Assembly (NCBI GenBank): GCA_963930775.1
Contig: OZ005706.1
Location: 4,206,545-4,270,544, forward strand
DNA: 64,000 bases
Reading direction: 5' to 3'
Origin: Cliona cf. orientalis
Lineage: Eukaryota; Porifera; Demospongiae; Clionaida; Clionaidae
Each line of letters starts with the position of its first letter. The first letter of the stretch is position 1. The notes below the pieces were generated by a model. The model worked only from the letters and a program-made list of their open reading frames with translations. It was not told the DNA's origin and did no database searches. Shown here piece by piece: positions 8,942 to 63,839 of this stretch. A program made the translations under genes and the position numbers.

Positions 8942-11900
8942 CTGAAATAGACATTTGCTCCTGAATGTAATTATCTCATTAAAAACATAGATACATGTAC
9001 CCACATACAGTAATTGCTTTGGCAAGTGACTGTTCAGTTTCCTGCAGCATCCTAGTGTAGGTAGTGTATTCGGTCTTCAGGAGCTCAAGCTTGGCCTCTG
9101 ATGCATCTATTTGCCCCTTAATATGAGCTATGTCAGCCTCCACCTTGTTCACCATCATGGTAAGTCCTTCATTTCTCTCTTGCTCCTTGGTGATATTTTT
9201 CTTATAATTGTCCACCTCTGTTTCAAGGCTTTGTAACTGTTGACGTTGCATACTAAAAGTACCAATGGGTGAAACACATCATGATTCATGAATGAACGAG
9301 ATGATACTACACGAATACAATATTTTCTTACTTAATGGCAGTAACCATAGCAGAGTAAGCTTCGTCTCTCCTTCTCATTCCAATAAGAGAGTTGTTCCAC
9401 TGCTGAAGAAGCTTCTTTTTCTCCAAATGGACTGTCTGTTTTTAAAAATAATTCAAAAAGTGAAGGAAGGAAGAGAGGGGTACGCTATCTAGATGTAGCA
9501 CATCAGAATAATATTAATCTCTCTGCCCAGTCTTCACAAATGGATTTTATGTCATGCCATATTATGAAACCTTTCCCTCTAAACAGCATACATAATGTAC
9601 ATGGGCTATGGATATCAACTTACTTCCAATTCCATGCTTGCTTCAGTGAGAGCCTCTTTAACAGCCTTAGTTTCCTGTACCTGGGCCTTATGTTGAGCTC
9701 CATATAGAGCAGTCTGTTCATCCAATGCATGGATCCTCGATGTCAAATGATCCAGAAATAGATCCTAAACAAAATTCCATACATGTTTATGCTGCTGCTG
9801 TTCAATAAATCGAACTAGACTGGCAGACCTGTTTCTGTTTTTTTTCCTGGGCCCGGCCAACATCAGCAGCAGTTTTTTCAGTTGCTCTCTTAGTGAGAGC
9901 AATGTCATCCTTTACCGTGTTTTTAGCCTCCTTCATGTAGTGTAGTCTAGCTGTTACGTTCTCAACATCACGACGTAGCTGGATAGCTGAGAGATACGTA
10001 ACAATAGCAGCATAACTCAAATGTACCAAGGTACATACGTACTCTGCTTTCTCTCTTCCTCAACCTGATTCTGCATATTTTTGTAAAGCTCCCTTACTTG
10101 GGCTAAGGTCTCATGTTTATGTTTTCTTAATAGGCTCAAGGAGGTTTGCTTATCTTGCTCCTGTTCAACCAGCATCTGTTGCCGAGCTAATTGCTGCTGG
10201 ATCCCATATAACTCTATACCCATATTTTCTCGATCACCACGTAAACTCTTTAGAGTCTCCATCTAGATGATCATCACCATAATTTTTAGCACAATATGCA
10301 GCATCCAGACATTACCTTCTCATGTAATTCAATCTCCAGCTTTTCATTTTGCCGGAGTAGTTGAACCTTAAGTGCAGCTTGGACTCGTTGCATCAAAGGC
10401 TACATAATAGGATATAATAATATTATATAAGTTTATTATTACATCTTTAATAGGAAATGTACGTGCAAGGAACATTATTCAAAGGCCAGCAGATACATGT
10501 AGAGCATAAAAGTTTATGGGTTCCAGAATTTTCAATTTCACTTTCATCGTCCACGTTATAAGCAAAAATATCATTATGAAAACACTTAAAACAAATGCAG
10601 GGACCAGTTCAAATTAAATTCCTACTTTTTCACTGCCAGTAGATGCTGGGAAAGTTTTAACTAGAGCTCTGAAGAGTATAATTATTATACCCCTATGTGC
10701 ACATTGTGCAATCTGTTGTGTGCATGGTTAAAATTCAAGAAAAATAGTAAAAATGCTCAGGCTTGGTTGTAGGGCTCCTGGTGATATCAGCCAAAAAAAC
10801 TCTTTGCACCAGATAGACTAGGAAGATATGAATTGCTACTACCTACATTTTATTGTATTAATATAGCGATTTAATTATAGTCACCATAGGGCTTCACATA
10901 TCAGTCAGCAAATACATATAGCAGCCCAACAGTATGTCAATGATCTTTACCAGCTTATATACTAGGCCACTACATGTAGTTGTGCTCATGAGCAGAAAGT
11001 ATATGCATTATGCATTGAGTAGGCACTGTCCATAGGCGTGGCTATGATGGCTAACAAAAGGCACTATTCTGACATCCGTGGATTGTCACTCGATTCGAAG
11101 CACACTGAAGTAATTCGACTAAATCAACTTCGTTGTGCTAACAAATTGCTCAGGTCTCAAGATATGGTGATTTTTGTGCTAACGACAACGACGACACGAT
11201 TAATTAATTTACCCCTTATGTATGTATAAGGGATTACAAGATTTAGGCGAATTATAGTAAACAAAACCACACTAGTACATGCATACATTGCTGTCTATAT
11301 TGAATGCAGACCAGTTGACCAGTAACAAATTAGCTACTGCAATATAAATATAGCAAAAACAAAATAAATAATTGATGTGGTTGTAAAATTGACCAAATCA
11401 AATCTAAAGTCGTGTATATGTAGTAGAGCCTACTACGTGTAATACAGCAAACAGTGTGTATATTCATGTCTACAATATATCACTGCATGGAGATAGCCAA
11501 AATATTAGGGTTTTTTTAAGATCAGTAAACACTTGAAAATTCTTAAAAACTCACGTGAGCAGGATCTAATATCACCAATTCACTCTGATCACCAGTATCT
11601 TCTTCATCCTCCTCACCATCCCCTTCAGTACCACCCCCACTAACTGCATCACTTTGCAGTGCTACCTGAGGCTCGATTTCACTTCCTATACATGTAAGTA
11701 TTGCATACATGCGGGACTATTATTCAACACCCACAACACCTGTACCTTTATCATCGGGATTCTCTTCCTCTTCTACTTTGTCCATATCTGCATAGTTTGT
11801 GGCCATGTGAATCAATGTACTCATAAAATTATCTATTCGTTCAAAAATTACATTCTGTTTCTATTTTCAAGCTGTATACACTGACATAATTTATATAAAT

Positions 11901-12263
11901 GCTTAACCATAAACCACCACTCATGCTGCAAAAATTAATAAAAAAATAACCACGTTTTATAGTATAATCATTAATTCTGTTTCTACACTAATTTAATGAT
12001 CACCCATTCATAACGTGACTGTTAGTCATTTGTTCACGGTGTCCCCTTCGTTTTTTTGTTTTGTTTTGCTGTCTCTATGTCCTATTTGTAAAACCCTGCA
12101 CATCCGATCGGTACCATAGCCAAAATTTACCGTGATTGTATTATTATAACTATAGTTTTAGTGAAATACCTACTATCAATTCTTCAGGTTTGCTCCAAAG
12201 ATCAAACGTACTGCTTGTTGCACAGATCGCCGGCACCATGGCAACCGTGACGATCATTTCCAT
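8759..12263 (-). CDS. CCDC40: CCDC40, N-terminal half (ten exons, 3' part outside window)
   Basis: Coiled-coil protein that, in other animals and in algae (FAP172), pairs with CCDC39 to form the 96-nm molecular ruler of motile-cilium axonemes and to place inner dynein arms and the nexin-dynein complex. Exons: 12263-12170, 11787-11746, 11685-11555, 10399-10316, 10262-10043, 9986-9829, 9764-9624, 9435-9332, 9252-9009, 8941-8759. All junctions are GT-AG and keep phase; the total is 1401 nt, 467 codons. The order matches the family: acidic N-terminus, LDPAHPLMQRVQAALK motif, then long heptad segments including ELYGIQQQLARQQMLV and ETEVDNYKKNITKEQERN. The start is ATG at 12263; an in-frame ATG at 12239 is an alternative. 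Animal CCDC40 is about 1,100 residues, so roughly the C-terminal half is missing here. Exon 10 ends in a GTACAT donor only 31 bp from a TIR element. I found no further exon between 1 and 8758. Confidence 0.88.
9009..9252 (-). CDS. CCDC40: CCDC40 exon 9
   Basis: Coiled coil with VDNYKKNITKEQERNEGL and YTRMLQETEQSLAKA, matching EAYKKSIxKEExxNE and YRLTLQDTE of the family. Ends before GTATGT. Confidence 0.9.
9332..9435 (-). CDS. CCDC40: CCDC40 exon 8
   Basis: Encodes EKKKLLQQWNNSLIGMRRRD, the family's conserved QQWxxSLxGMxxRDEA motif. The split codon AA|T joins exon 9. Confidence 0.9.
9624..9764 (-). CDS. CCDC40: CCDC40 exon 7
   Basis: Coiled coil (HLTSRIHALDEQTALYGAQ, then ETKAVKEALTEASMELE). 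Phase 0 at both ends, donor GTAAGT. Confidence 0.85.
9829..9986 (-). CDS. CCDC40: CCDC40 exon 6
   Basis: Coiled coil (LRRDVENVTARLHYMKEA, later AEKxAADVGRAQEKK-like heptads). Acceptor TCTCTCAG, donor GTCTGC. Confidence 0.85.
10043..10262 (-). CDS. CCDC40: CCDC40 exon 5
   Basis: Coiled coil with LYGIQQQLARQQMLVE, closely matching the LYGVQQHLARLQMLLE segment of vertebrate CCDC40 as I remember it. Donor GTACGT; of the two possible donors only this one keeps frame with exon 6. Confidence 0.88.
10316..10399 (-). CDS. CCDC40: CCDC40 exon 4
   Basis: Encodes PLMQRVQAALK, then QLLRQNEKLEIELHEK, the start of the long coiled coil. Phase 0 at both ends. Confidence 0.88.
10978..11235. repeat. Dispersed repeat in CCDC40 intron 3
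   Basis: Matches 57366-57640 (opposite strand) and 29948-30313: GTGCTCATGAGCAGAAAG, ATAGGCGTGGC, GATTTTTGTGCTAACGAC, then a TACCCCTT end. Related to the GAGCTCTxTAGAGCAC element below. Confidence 0.7.
11555..11685 (-). CDS. CCDC40: CCDC40 exon 3
   Basis: Very acidic, Gly/Glu/Asp-rich. It ends in VILDPAH before a GTGAGT donor; this begins the conserved LDPxHPLM motif completed by exon 4. Confidence 0.85.
11746..11787 (-). CDS. CCDC40: CCDC40 exon 2 (42 nt)
   Basis: A micro-exon after acceptor ACTATGCAG. It encodes an acidic run (KVEEEENPDDK) and ends before donor GTACAG. Phase fits exons 1 and 3. Confidence 0.75.
12170..12263 (-). CDS. CCDC40: CCDC40 exon 1
   Basis: Starts at ATG 12263 (second in-frame ATG at 12239). 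It ends in a codon split after the first base, before donor GTATTT, and joins exon 2 to read VDMDK. Confidence 0.75.
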
Positions 12264-14159
12264 AATATTATGTGACCGGATTCCTCCGTAAGATTACATG
12301 CATGTAAGAGGGATCCGCGCGCGATTCGCGTTTTTAGGTCGAAATGGACCATAATATTTATTATTAAATTATTGTTCTATATAACGCACACCACCCCTAG
12401 CGGTACACGCCATTTTACAAGATATGCACAGTTTTCAGAGAAGCATAGCTGACAAACCAGAGTAGTAGAAGGCCTAGTTGAGCACTCATCTGAAAGAGCT
12501 ATCCAAGAAGAGCTATACAGGCCTTACTTGGTAACCTGAAGCCTTTCCAATCTAGCACAGTCCAGCTCCCAGTGAAGGCACTTTCTTGGATAGCTGTTTC
12601 TGACAATTCTGAGAAGCTTCAGCCAACAACTTCTATGAAAAACCTCGAATTTGCTCTTGGACAACTGTAAACATTCTAGCGTGGCCTAGTCTGTTGTGTG
12701 CTTGTGGTTTAGTTGGCTAGGCGGGGCTACTGGGACTTCCAGGAAGCAGGAAACAACTGTGGCTTGTTGCATTCTTGTGGTCAAGTTTAGCTTGCTCAGC
12801 CATTGAACTTGCCTGCAGCATGAAACACTACAAAAAGGGCAGTAGTATAATGTTGCACCCCTATGATATTTCTCTAGTGATTTGAAATGTCATTTATGCT
12901 ATTATTTTTACATTTACATAGATCTTCATTAATTCTTCCTGATACTAAAGTAGTTGTCAGGATTAGCCAATACGCTACATGCCAAATTTATCCTTGGAAA
13001 TTCCACACACAATCACTTACTGTATGCAATAGTGACAGTCTAAAATATGGTGTATGAATTCAACTTTTGGACCATTGTGACTTGACTTATAACCTCGAGA
13101 TCATCCCAGGCCAGAGCCTGGGGACGAGGCTATTCCATGCCTCTGACTGTTGTAATGGCTTTCAACTTAACACAGTTCTTCATGAATATTACATACTTAA
13201 TAAATACTTTGCATGTTAACAATGCTTAAAGTACATGTGCATGTGTACAATCAAACGCATGATATTTAACGAATCATGATTATAAAGTTGCCATGTACAT
13301 TTGAATGTGATCGAACCACATTAAAGTACATGTAGTGTCAGAATAAGACTAAGAGTAGCTAGATTGTTAACATGCAGTGTAGATATCTAGGTAGAAAAAT
13401 AGTATAGGGATAAGTAAGGAATTTAAGACTATGAATCCCTAAGCCCCCCCCCCCCAATTAAATAATAATTGAACACTGCAAGACTAACCTGCCACCAGGT
13501 ATATATAATTATTCATAAAATGGAAGGAATGAGGCTTGCTTGTAATATGTGCTACTCTAAGATAACTCATGTTGTTAATTTATAGTCTGCAAGTAAGTTA
13601 GCACACCAAGCAAAACTAACTTGGCAGGCTCAACATGAAATTCTTGCTACTCCATTCAGGCTTCTGAGAGCTTGGAGAAGTACAATGATGTGCTGGTGTT
13701 GCCTTTGTGGAGTTTCTATCCACAGAAAAGAGTGCAGGACAAGTTCAATGGCTGAGCAATCTAAACTTGACCACAAGAATGCAACAAGCCACAGTTGTTT
13801 CCTGCTTCCTGGAAGTCCCAGTAGCCCCGCCTAGCCAGACCACGCTAGAATATGTTTACAGCTGTCCAAGAGCAAATTCATAGACTATGCGTAGTCTAAA
13901 TTATCTATGGCAAATTCGAGGTTTTTGATAGAAGTTGTTGGCTGAAGCTTCTCAGAATTGTCAGAAACAGCTATCCAAGAAAGTGCCTAGCCTCGTTCCT
14001 AGCTCTCCCCCTTGGATAGCTCTTTCAGATGAGTGCTCAACTAGGCCTTCTACATACTACTCTGGTTTGTCAGCTATGCTTCTCTGAAAACTGCATGTCT
14101 TGTAAAATGGCGTGTGCCGTTTGTTATGGGGGGTGGATAGTGTCAAAAGTACAGTCACT

Positions 14160-14430
14160 GTTTTGGGGGAGGGTAACTTCACTGAGGAGGGGGGCGGTTT
14201 CGACTGGAGGGGGTGCTTTTCTTTTAGAGGATACCATTTTCTGTGGAGGTGGAGTGCGTTTTGATCGCGAGGAGGGGGTCTAGTTCATCTGGAGTAGGGA
14301 GGTGGGGGCGTTTGAATCTCGAGGAGAGTCTACCTCATCTAGAGTAGGGGTCATACTTCGCTTCGGGAGGGGTGCGGTTGAATCTCGAGGAGGGGTCATA
14401 CTTTGCTGGGGGGGGGGGGTTCGTTTCGAT
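14160..14430 (+). repeat. G-rich degenerate tandem repeat
   Basis: Repeated units such as GAATCTCGAGGAGGGGTCAT and TCTGGAGTAGGG, with many GGG runs on the + strand. Capable in principle of G-quadruplex folding. Open frames here are by-products of the repeat. Confidence 0.7.
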
Positions 14431-14659
14431 CTCGCTACTGAATGTGGGTGTGGCACATTTTTGCGCATGCGTAAATCGTTGACTTAATTTATTTTTGTCG
14501 TGCTATGTGCTGGGTGCTAAACGTGTGCTGGGAAGCAAGTAGCTTGAAAATGAGTCGTTTTGGACTGTGGTGGTGGTGTCTCCTGTCATACAAAGGTGCT
14601 ATATAGATTGCATGTGCTGCAATTTATACATGTACAAAATGCCGTACGAACTACCAAAT

Positions 14660-14763
14660 TAGTCTCGTGCCCAGCCTCTTTTTCCGCGTGCGATAAAGAG
14701 GCTGGGCACGAGACGACTACTATTATTAAAAATCTTTTTTTTATTTTTTATGCAACGAGACTA
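14660..14763. mobile_element. TIR element with 9-bp target duplication (copy 2, 104 bp)
   Basis: Starts TAGTCTCGTGCCCAGCC and ends CAACGAGACTA. Flanked by the exact 9-mer CTACCAAAT (14651-14659, 14764-14772). Same end sequence as 3393-3709. Confidence 0.85.
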
Positions 14764-15072
14764 CTACCAAATATCCGCGCTTCGTTGATAGAATATGTAC
14801 GACAAGAGACACCAAAGAAGGCCTGGGAACGCGGCTAGGGACACCAGTAACACACCTACATCATCAGTCCAAAATCACGCAACTAGCTTCCCAGCCATGC
14901 CAGCCTATATATTTATATAGCCACGTTCAAATTGCGAAGCACAGGCGCCAGGCCATGGTACGAATGTTTGACACTATCCCCCCCCCCCCCCCCCCCAGTT
15001 TGTGGCCTTCACAGTACCCTTGGAGGTGGTGTGCGTTATATAGAACAATAATAATGAATATAATATAGTCCA

Positions 15073-17655
15073 TTAGTCCAGATTTTGTTATTTACGAAAT
15101 AAGCCTTCATTTAGTCGCCCAGCTGCCGTATACGTACCTGGAGCCCGTTGCTATGGGCGCTAATTAGAATTCTCTATCTAGATGCAGCTCGACTACTGTA
15201 CGTTCGTTCACCTTAGCTCGGGCATTTGACAACAATGAAATTCAACTCTTGCTCGATCTTTACGTTCATTTCGAACGGGTCCATTTAATTGATTCTCGCT
15301 AAGCAAAACTCTAGGCCACGAAGACCAAAGACGTTTACGATCCGTGGCAAGCGCTTCGGTGCATGCTATTTGTAAGCGCTCATAAAAGTGCCGCGCGCAA
15401 AAAGCATCTACTGGAAAAGTTTTTCCATTGAGCCTCTCACTATGAATCAGTCTCCTATTCCAACACTCGTCACAGAAACATCACCTATTGTATCAGGGAG
15501 GGGGAGGTGAGAGAGGGGGTGTGAAGTACCAGAGAACTAGTTGCAAGTATTCAATGAAGTTTTTTGTGAGCGCTTACGAGTAGCATGCACAGAAGTGTTA
15601 CTGGGACATATGCTCATCTATCGCCGCGGACCGGTTGTACGGCTAAGCATGCGCCGTGAAGCCACGCCCACATGCTCCTGCCGGGGCATCCATAATATTA
15701 TGCATACTCTTCGGTAAAGGGTCGTCAACGCACCTTGCCCGCCAATTTGGTGCGATCTATTATTTTATGTGTGCGCGTACGTAGCACCTAAAATCTTGTC
15801 CCTACCAACACGCGTGCACGTCGAAAACCCGCGAACCGTGAAGCAAAGATGGAGGCTAGTACCTGTCTCCACCCTCGAGACTGCCACGCGCGCATATAAA
15901 TGTGACGATCTTTACCAAAACTGGAGTACAGGTGTATCAGTCAAGGCAGATGCCACCGCGAAAAACTTCGATCACAGATGCCACTGCGAGAATTCTAGAC
16001 TGAGAAAAGCAGCTTGCCGTACTGACCCTCTGCATGCAGGATATGGTTTAAGCACTGCCATCGCGATGGTTTAGGGGAGGCGCACGTGACATCTAGGCAC
16101 AATGGATGGGAAATTTTCGTTTTCTTGATGCTGATAGCGGTCCACTGGGATCAGGAACTGCCGCTAGCGATCGCGTATGTCCGTCATAGGCGTATAAGCA
16201 AAGGTCACGCGCAAAAAATTTACCAAACGTTCAAATTTTCGCAGTTTTTATGGGATACAGCATGTAACTCAATCTGTAACAATTTAGTAGAGATTTAGTG
16301 TCGATCTAAGACGATTATTGTACCAAGCGTATTCGAAGGGGATCCTTGTACTGAACTGTATTGTACCTTATGCACACTACATGTTCGGCAGCAACAATTA
16401 CCTTTAAAACATTGGTTTCCCTCCTGTTAGCCATGCCCTTATGCCTGTGGTTTATACCTTTCCTGTGAAGCCAAATTAGATCCGCCTATGCAAGTAAACA
16501 GCTGCAAGCAAGCAGGGCGTTTCTGATTATAGTGGCTCGAAGCTTCGCTAGCGCTGGGACCAACCATACATGGATTCCCGTAGTACCCTTGCTAAAAGGC
16601 TGCCCATGAAGTGCCAAGATAGTTCACTTTACTTTAGCATAGCGCTTTATGGATGTCAAAAAATCGTGCAACAGCTCCTTGAACAGCAGTACCCCTGGCG
16701 GTGGTGTGCGTTATATAGAACAATAACCCTCCGTATGGGATTTTTTTCTTTTGATGCATGGTTTAGCTCTACCACCGAGCTAACCCGCGTTAAAGGTATT
16801 AGGCAGATCGCGCGCTTCGTTGTGAAGGTAGATACAGCGCTTGTTTGTGATCGCGCCACACCCTCAATAATCGAGATATTATTACGGTCTAAATCGTTGT
16901 TCTGCACGCGTATATTATAGACCAAGAGGTCATGACGTCATACGCATGGCCAACGCGAAATTTTATTAAAGCGTCTTGTACGGCATAGTATCACAGCTAC
17001 ACAGGTAGTACACGCCTTCATGATATTATTATGTAGCTACAACGTTCTAATACGCCGCTAGGGCGCTACTATAACAATTGTCGCCGTCTTCGAGTCGCTC
17101 CCAGGTAAGCGGCTTGGTTCTGTTGAAAAGCTCGTCATATCTGTGTATAGTATGCTTAGCGACCTCCTACCATGTATGTATGTATGTGGGACGTACCACT
17201 GTTGTCGTAGCGAGTGGTGGGAGGTCCCTTAGTAGCATAGCGGTAATATAGCTGTACTGACGCCAATTGGCGTCAACGGCGGTTCGCACGCGTGACGCCA
17301 AATGGCGTTAATGGCGCATTGTACGGGTGCAATCGAGAGGACGCGGACTGCAGTAGTAGATTGTGAATATCTCGTGAGTAACACACCTCCAAATCTCACC
17401 AGTGTTTCCGAGAAGGTAGCTCTCCACGAGCTCTCTATCCAATGACGTTTGTATCGTAGGCAAAACCGTCCACGCCCACCTAAACTTTCTCCAATACAAG
17501 CAAAAATCGATTCCGCGGGAAGGCTCGGGGGCTTTCGGTTGTCAGTCAACACTGCACAGGGTGGTGCTGTTTAAGGCGTGGCCTGGCCCCTCCCTTCTCC
17601 CTCTGCTTCCGGTCCAATTCCGGCTATAGCAGATAATAACGCTCGCAAGGTAAGT
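15073..17655. other. CpG-rich stretch, possible promoter; no gene identified
   Basis: More CG dinucleotides than elsewhere in the window. It contains a small TIR element (15359-15590, below) and a partial copy of the GCGGGAAATTTTCG MITE (16105-16262). Donor-like sites CCCAG|GTAAGC (17104) and CGCAAG|GTAAGT (17650) could mark 5' exons of a plus-strand transcript, but I find no coding exon that follows. Open frames at 15769-16074, 16570-16920 and 17229-17552 (minus) show no domain. Confidence 0.4.
15359..15590. mobile_element. Small TIR element 'GTGCATGCTA'
   Basis: GTGCATGCTATTTGTAAGCG is mirrored by CGCTTACGAGTAGCATGCAC. 232 bp, no coding. Confidence 0.7.
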
Positions 17656-17819
17656 GTTCTATCAATAGAGGATGCGATTTAGTCAAATGCTTGATTAATC
17701 TCATACATACGTTTTTGCATGTATGATCGATTTCGTGGGTATGGTCTTGCTTATCCGAACGGTTCGAACTTTTCTCTTGGCCAAGGATAATCGAGGTTGG
17801 ACTATATACCTTGAAGTAT

Positions 17820-18085
17820 CTCCCGTATAATTTATCCCCCTGGATAGTTCAAACTATCCAGTTTACACTATCCTTAAATTAGGTGGGATAAACTACACCA
17901 TGCACTAGACATAACGGATAGAATGCAGTAGCATGAATCATCCCACAGATAGAATACGCTAGTAAATTATCCCACGGAAATATTATCCCATGATAGGATA
18001 ACATAGGACGACATTTTATTTATTTATTTTTTTTTATCCTAGGGGAATATTACATCCTGGTATGAATTATCCGGGATAGAATACT
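17820..18085. repeat. Cluster of GGATA/TATCC motifs, probably a TIR element
   Basis: Many GGGATA/TATCCC units in both orientations. The ends GTATAATTTATCCCCCTGG and ATCCTGGTATGAATTATCC are roughly complementary. Confidence 0.5.
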
Positions 18086-18224
18086 TGTCTTACGATCGCG
18101 ACTGAGCGAGCCCCACATAAACGGGTATGGTACGTCGAAAAAAGGATTAATACTAATTGCATCTGATACCTATATTTCCTGTTGACATCAGTTTGTGCAC
18201 ATTCCTGCAGGCTAAACAAAGCAT

Positions 18225-18430
18225 GAACTGAGGCTCCAGAGGGTAGGAGGCAAGAGCGAGACAGTTCATCGTCAATCGGAACCTCAGCTTAACAGCGGCA
18301 AGTTAGCCGCAGAAGAGAGAGGCCATGCTACAAGCGTGCATCTTGCAGCCCATAGTTTATAGTTGGGCACGGCACAACATAAATCACTGTTGCACGCTCA
18401 CTGTCGCTCCACAATGCTGTGCATTTCCTC
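18225..18430. repeat. 200-bp repeat, inverted copy at 32088-32312
   Basis: Shared segments include CTGAGGCTCC, GCCCATAGTTTATAGTTGGG (complement at 32165) and ACAGTGATTTATGTTG. The orientation is opposite in the two copies. Confidence 0.7.
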
Positions 18431-18437
18431 CCTAGTA

Positions 18438-19521
18438 TACAGTGCTACAGAGCAAGAGTAAATTTTTACCACCGTGTGGTTTTTGCAGTGTTTTGTGGTT
18501 AAACTTGCATGTATCTAATTGATTTGATACCCAGTTAGGTCAACGGACCGACTATACACATATGCAGTGGAAAAGCTGATATCACCTATATGGCTTCAGC
18601 ATGCAAGAATGGCCAAAAATTTCCGATTCTTATGTTAGGCAGTTTTACGGGATTGGATTATAGTTAAGAACCATGATTTGAATTGAAGATAGGCACTAAG
18701 TAGAAGTAGATACATCTTTGTGCCAAATCAAGTCTAAACCACAAGTCACGGAGATATTCACCAAAATAGCCTAAAATATGGTCTATTTACGTTAGGCACA
18801 GAATCTTGCATGAAAGCTTTAGTTAAGAGTCAATATTGTGCTCTATGCATCCTTACGCATTAACAATCCTAGTGCAGGAAACGCCCAATCCGGAAGCAAA
18901 TATTTCCGCCGGTTGCTCTGGCCAGACGGGTCGCGTCGAAGTCTGCCTTAATGACGTATGCCCAACGTACGTATAATATAATTATTATATACAATAGTGA
19001 CGTTTACATTGACCACGCCCACTGGCGATCTATATATGAACGAGAGGCAGCGAGAACCGAGCTCTTAGCGTTCAACGCGTGGAGCGCTTCGCTTCTGAAG
19101 CGTTGAAGAAAGGTAAGATAGTAACGATAAGCAGCGTAAAAGCCTTTTTAATGTTCCATAGTATTTTTGTGGGATTGATAGCTACCGCTTGACTAGGCGG
19201 TCCGACAGTCGCTCGTGTTAGCTACGTACGGTATTACTGTGTAGAAGCAGACATACCAGAGTGATTCTCTACCTTCAGAAACTTACCTCAACTCGTCCAT
19301 AGCCTTCAATCTTGCAAATTTTTTTATCGCTATGTATAACGCACGTGATACCAGACCCGACGTCATCGTTCGTCATACCTTCTGTTTAATACGGAGCGAT
19401 GTTTGTTTGATGCTTTGCACACCAGTATTGCAGCTAAAAGTGCTATTTCTATTCATTGTAGGTCAAAATAAGTGCATGCAAAGTTAGAAAAAAATCTACT
19501 CTTTTGCTCTGTAGCACTGTA
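18438..19521. mobile_element. 1.08-kb TIR element, copy 1
   Basis: Ends TACAGTGCTACAGAGCAAGA and complement (TTTTGCTCTGTAGCACTGTA). Aligns along its length with 53858-54913 in the same orientation. Both copies conserve TTGACCACGCCC...GGCGATCTA, AGCGTT.AAC.CGTGGAG and a following splice-donor-like GGTAAG. No ORF of use; non-autonomous. Confidence 0.78.
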
Positions 19522-19957
19522 GTGTACCGGCGCAGCTGACAAGAGTGATTACGTCATAACTGATTAGAATGTGTCGCCCCTTGTATGTACAACACCTGTA
19601 TTGCCGAGGAATGCATGACATCACATATTTCTGGTGAGTGTGAATAAGAAACGCAAATAAATTAACATTCCATTTGGTATAATACCTAGGGATATGAATG
19701 TGCATGCATAGTCATCTGATTAGTGCGCACTGTAGACAGGACGGGCAATACAGGCCCTATACATGTTTGTCCAGACCCCATCTCTCTGCATGCGTGAGAG
19801 GGTTGAGACTAAATGCAGTAATAGAGTATCATTATCCATCTTCAGTAGATCAGCATAATATTATCAGTTGTGGCATATTTATAACACATTATGATTGTGA
19901 TATTTTTGGTGTCTCAATAGCTAGAAATGTCTGTCCTGGATTATAATATTATACGAG

Positions 19958-62932
<42,975 letters not shown>

Positions 62933-63839
62933 CTACATGTACATGATTACATTCACATAATTAAGCAGCCGCTAGTATCTTAAGCACCCATCCACACCCG
63001 GGTATACACTAGACTAAGTCACTTCACAAGACCATATTGAGCAATTCAACAGTAATAGTGCCTTGCAGTACTTATTTCCTGTACACTTTCACGTTTTCAC
63101 AGCAATAATATATTTTAATAAGCATTCAGTGTCCGCATCTGTAACTGGTCACACTATGGGAAAATCAATCACAGTAATTGATCTATTCTTGCTACAACTA
63201 TGCATGCTTAGTGATGCATTAAAGCTACGAGTCACCATAATGCTATACATGTACATGTAGATTATACCGATCTCGAGTTGATGGAACAATTGATAATCAA
63301 ACATGAAGGCCACCATGCGGTTACTGAAGAGGAGAAAATAACAAAAAAATATGTTCTCCCTTATGGCCGTTGCAATTGCTAGCGTACATTTTGCAAATAA
63401 TTTTTGCAAGCTAAGCCAGCATGTAACTGCTATTGAGAGCTCGTCAATTTGACGTATCAGGAGAGTAGACCGATTTTCAACCATCGTTGGAGTGATAGTG
63501 AAATAGGGCCCACAATGGTGACAACGGAATGCAGAATTGAAGGGAGGCGCACAATGTCAGAAATGGTAACCACGCAAGAGTGGCATTTGTTTAAATTTGG
63601 GAAATCAGCCAAGTGCACCCAGGACCCTCACTTTACTTGGAACTACCGGTATATGATATATTTGCCTTCCGTTCATTGTGTGTGCTGGATTACCACATCT
63701 GGCATGCACGTGATACCATTACATACCTTATAGCTGGCAGACTGGCCTCAATCAGCAAGAACAAAAATATTATTGGCAGATCTTAATGTGGCGAATAGCT
63801 GAGGTTGATCTATATACACGTAGCCTAGCATTCCCAAAA

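Larger units (their letters stand above)
14128..14998. mobile_element. Nested element with GGATAGTGTCAAA ends
   Basis: GGGGGGTGGATAGTGTCAAA at 14129 is mirrored by TTTGACACTATCCCCC at 14969, next to a C homopolymer. It interrupts the right arm of the 12345-15072 foldback and itself carries the 14660-14763 insertion. Confidence 0.7.
12345..15072. mobile_element. 2.7-kb composite foldback element
   Basis: Outer ends share TTGTTCTATATAACGCACAC (12374) and its complement GTGTGCGTTATATAGAACAA (to 15048). Long subterminal arms pair 12395-12830 with 13735-14125 (AACCAGAGTAGTAGAAGGCC; CAACAAGCCACAGTTGTTTC). The right arm is split by another element (14128-14998). It begins about 80 bp upstream of the CCDC40 start codon. 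A solo end is at 16690-16735. Confidence 0.75.

Noticed and set aside
14029-14487. Glycine/arginine-rich frames on both strands
   Set aside because: They are produced by the G-rich tandem repeat and foldback arm, with no start context or domain.
17229-17552. 107-residue minus-strand frame in the CpG-rich stretch
   Set aside because: No domain, no supporting splice pattern, and the stretch contains GGCGTxAA inverted repeats that explain the openness.
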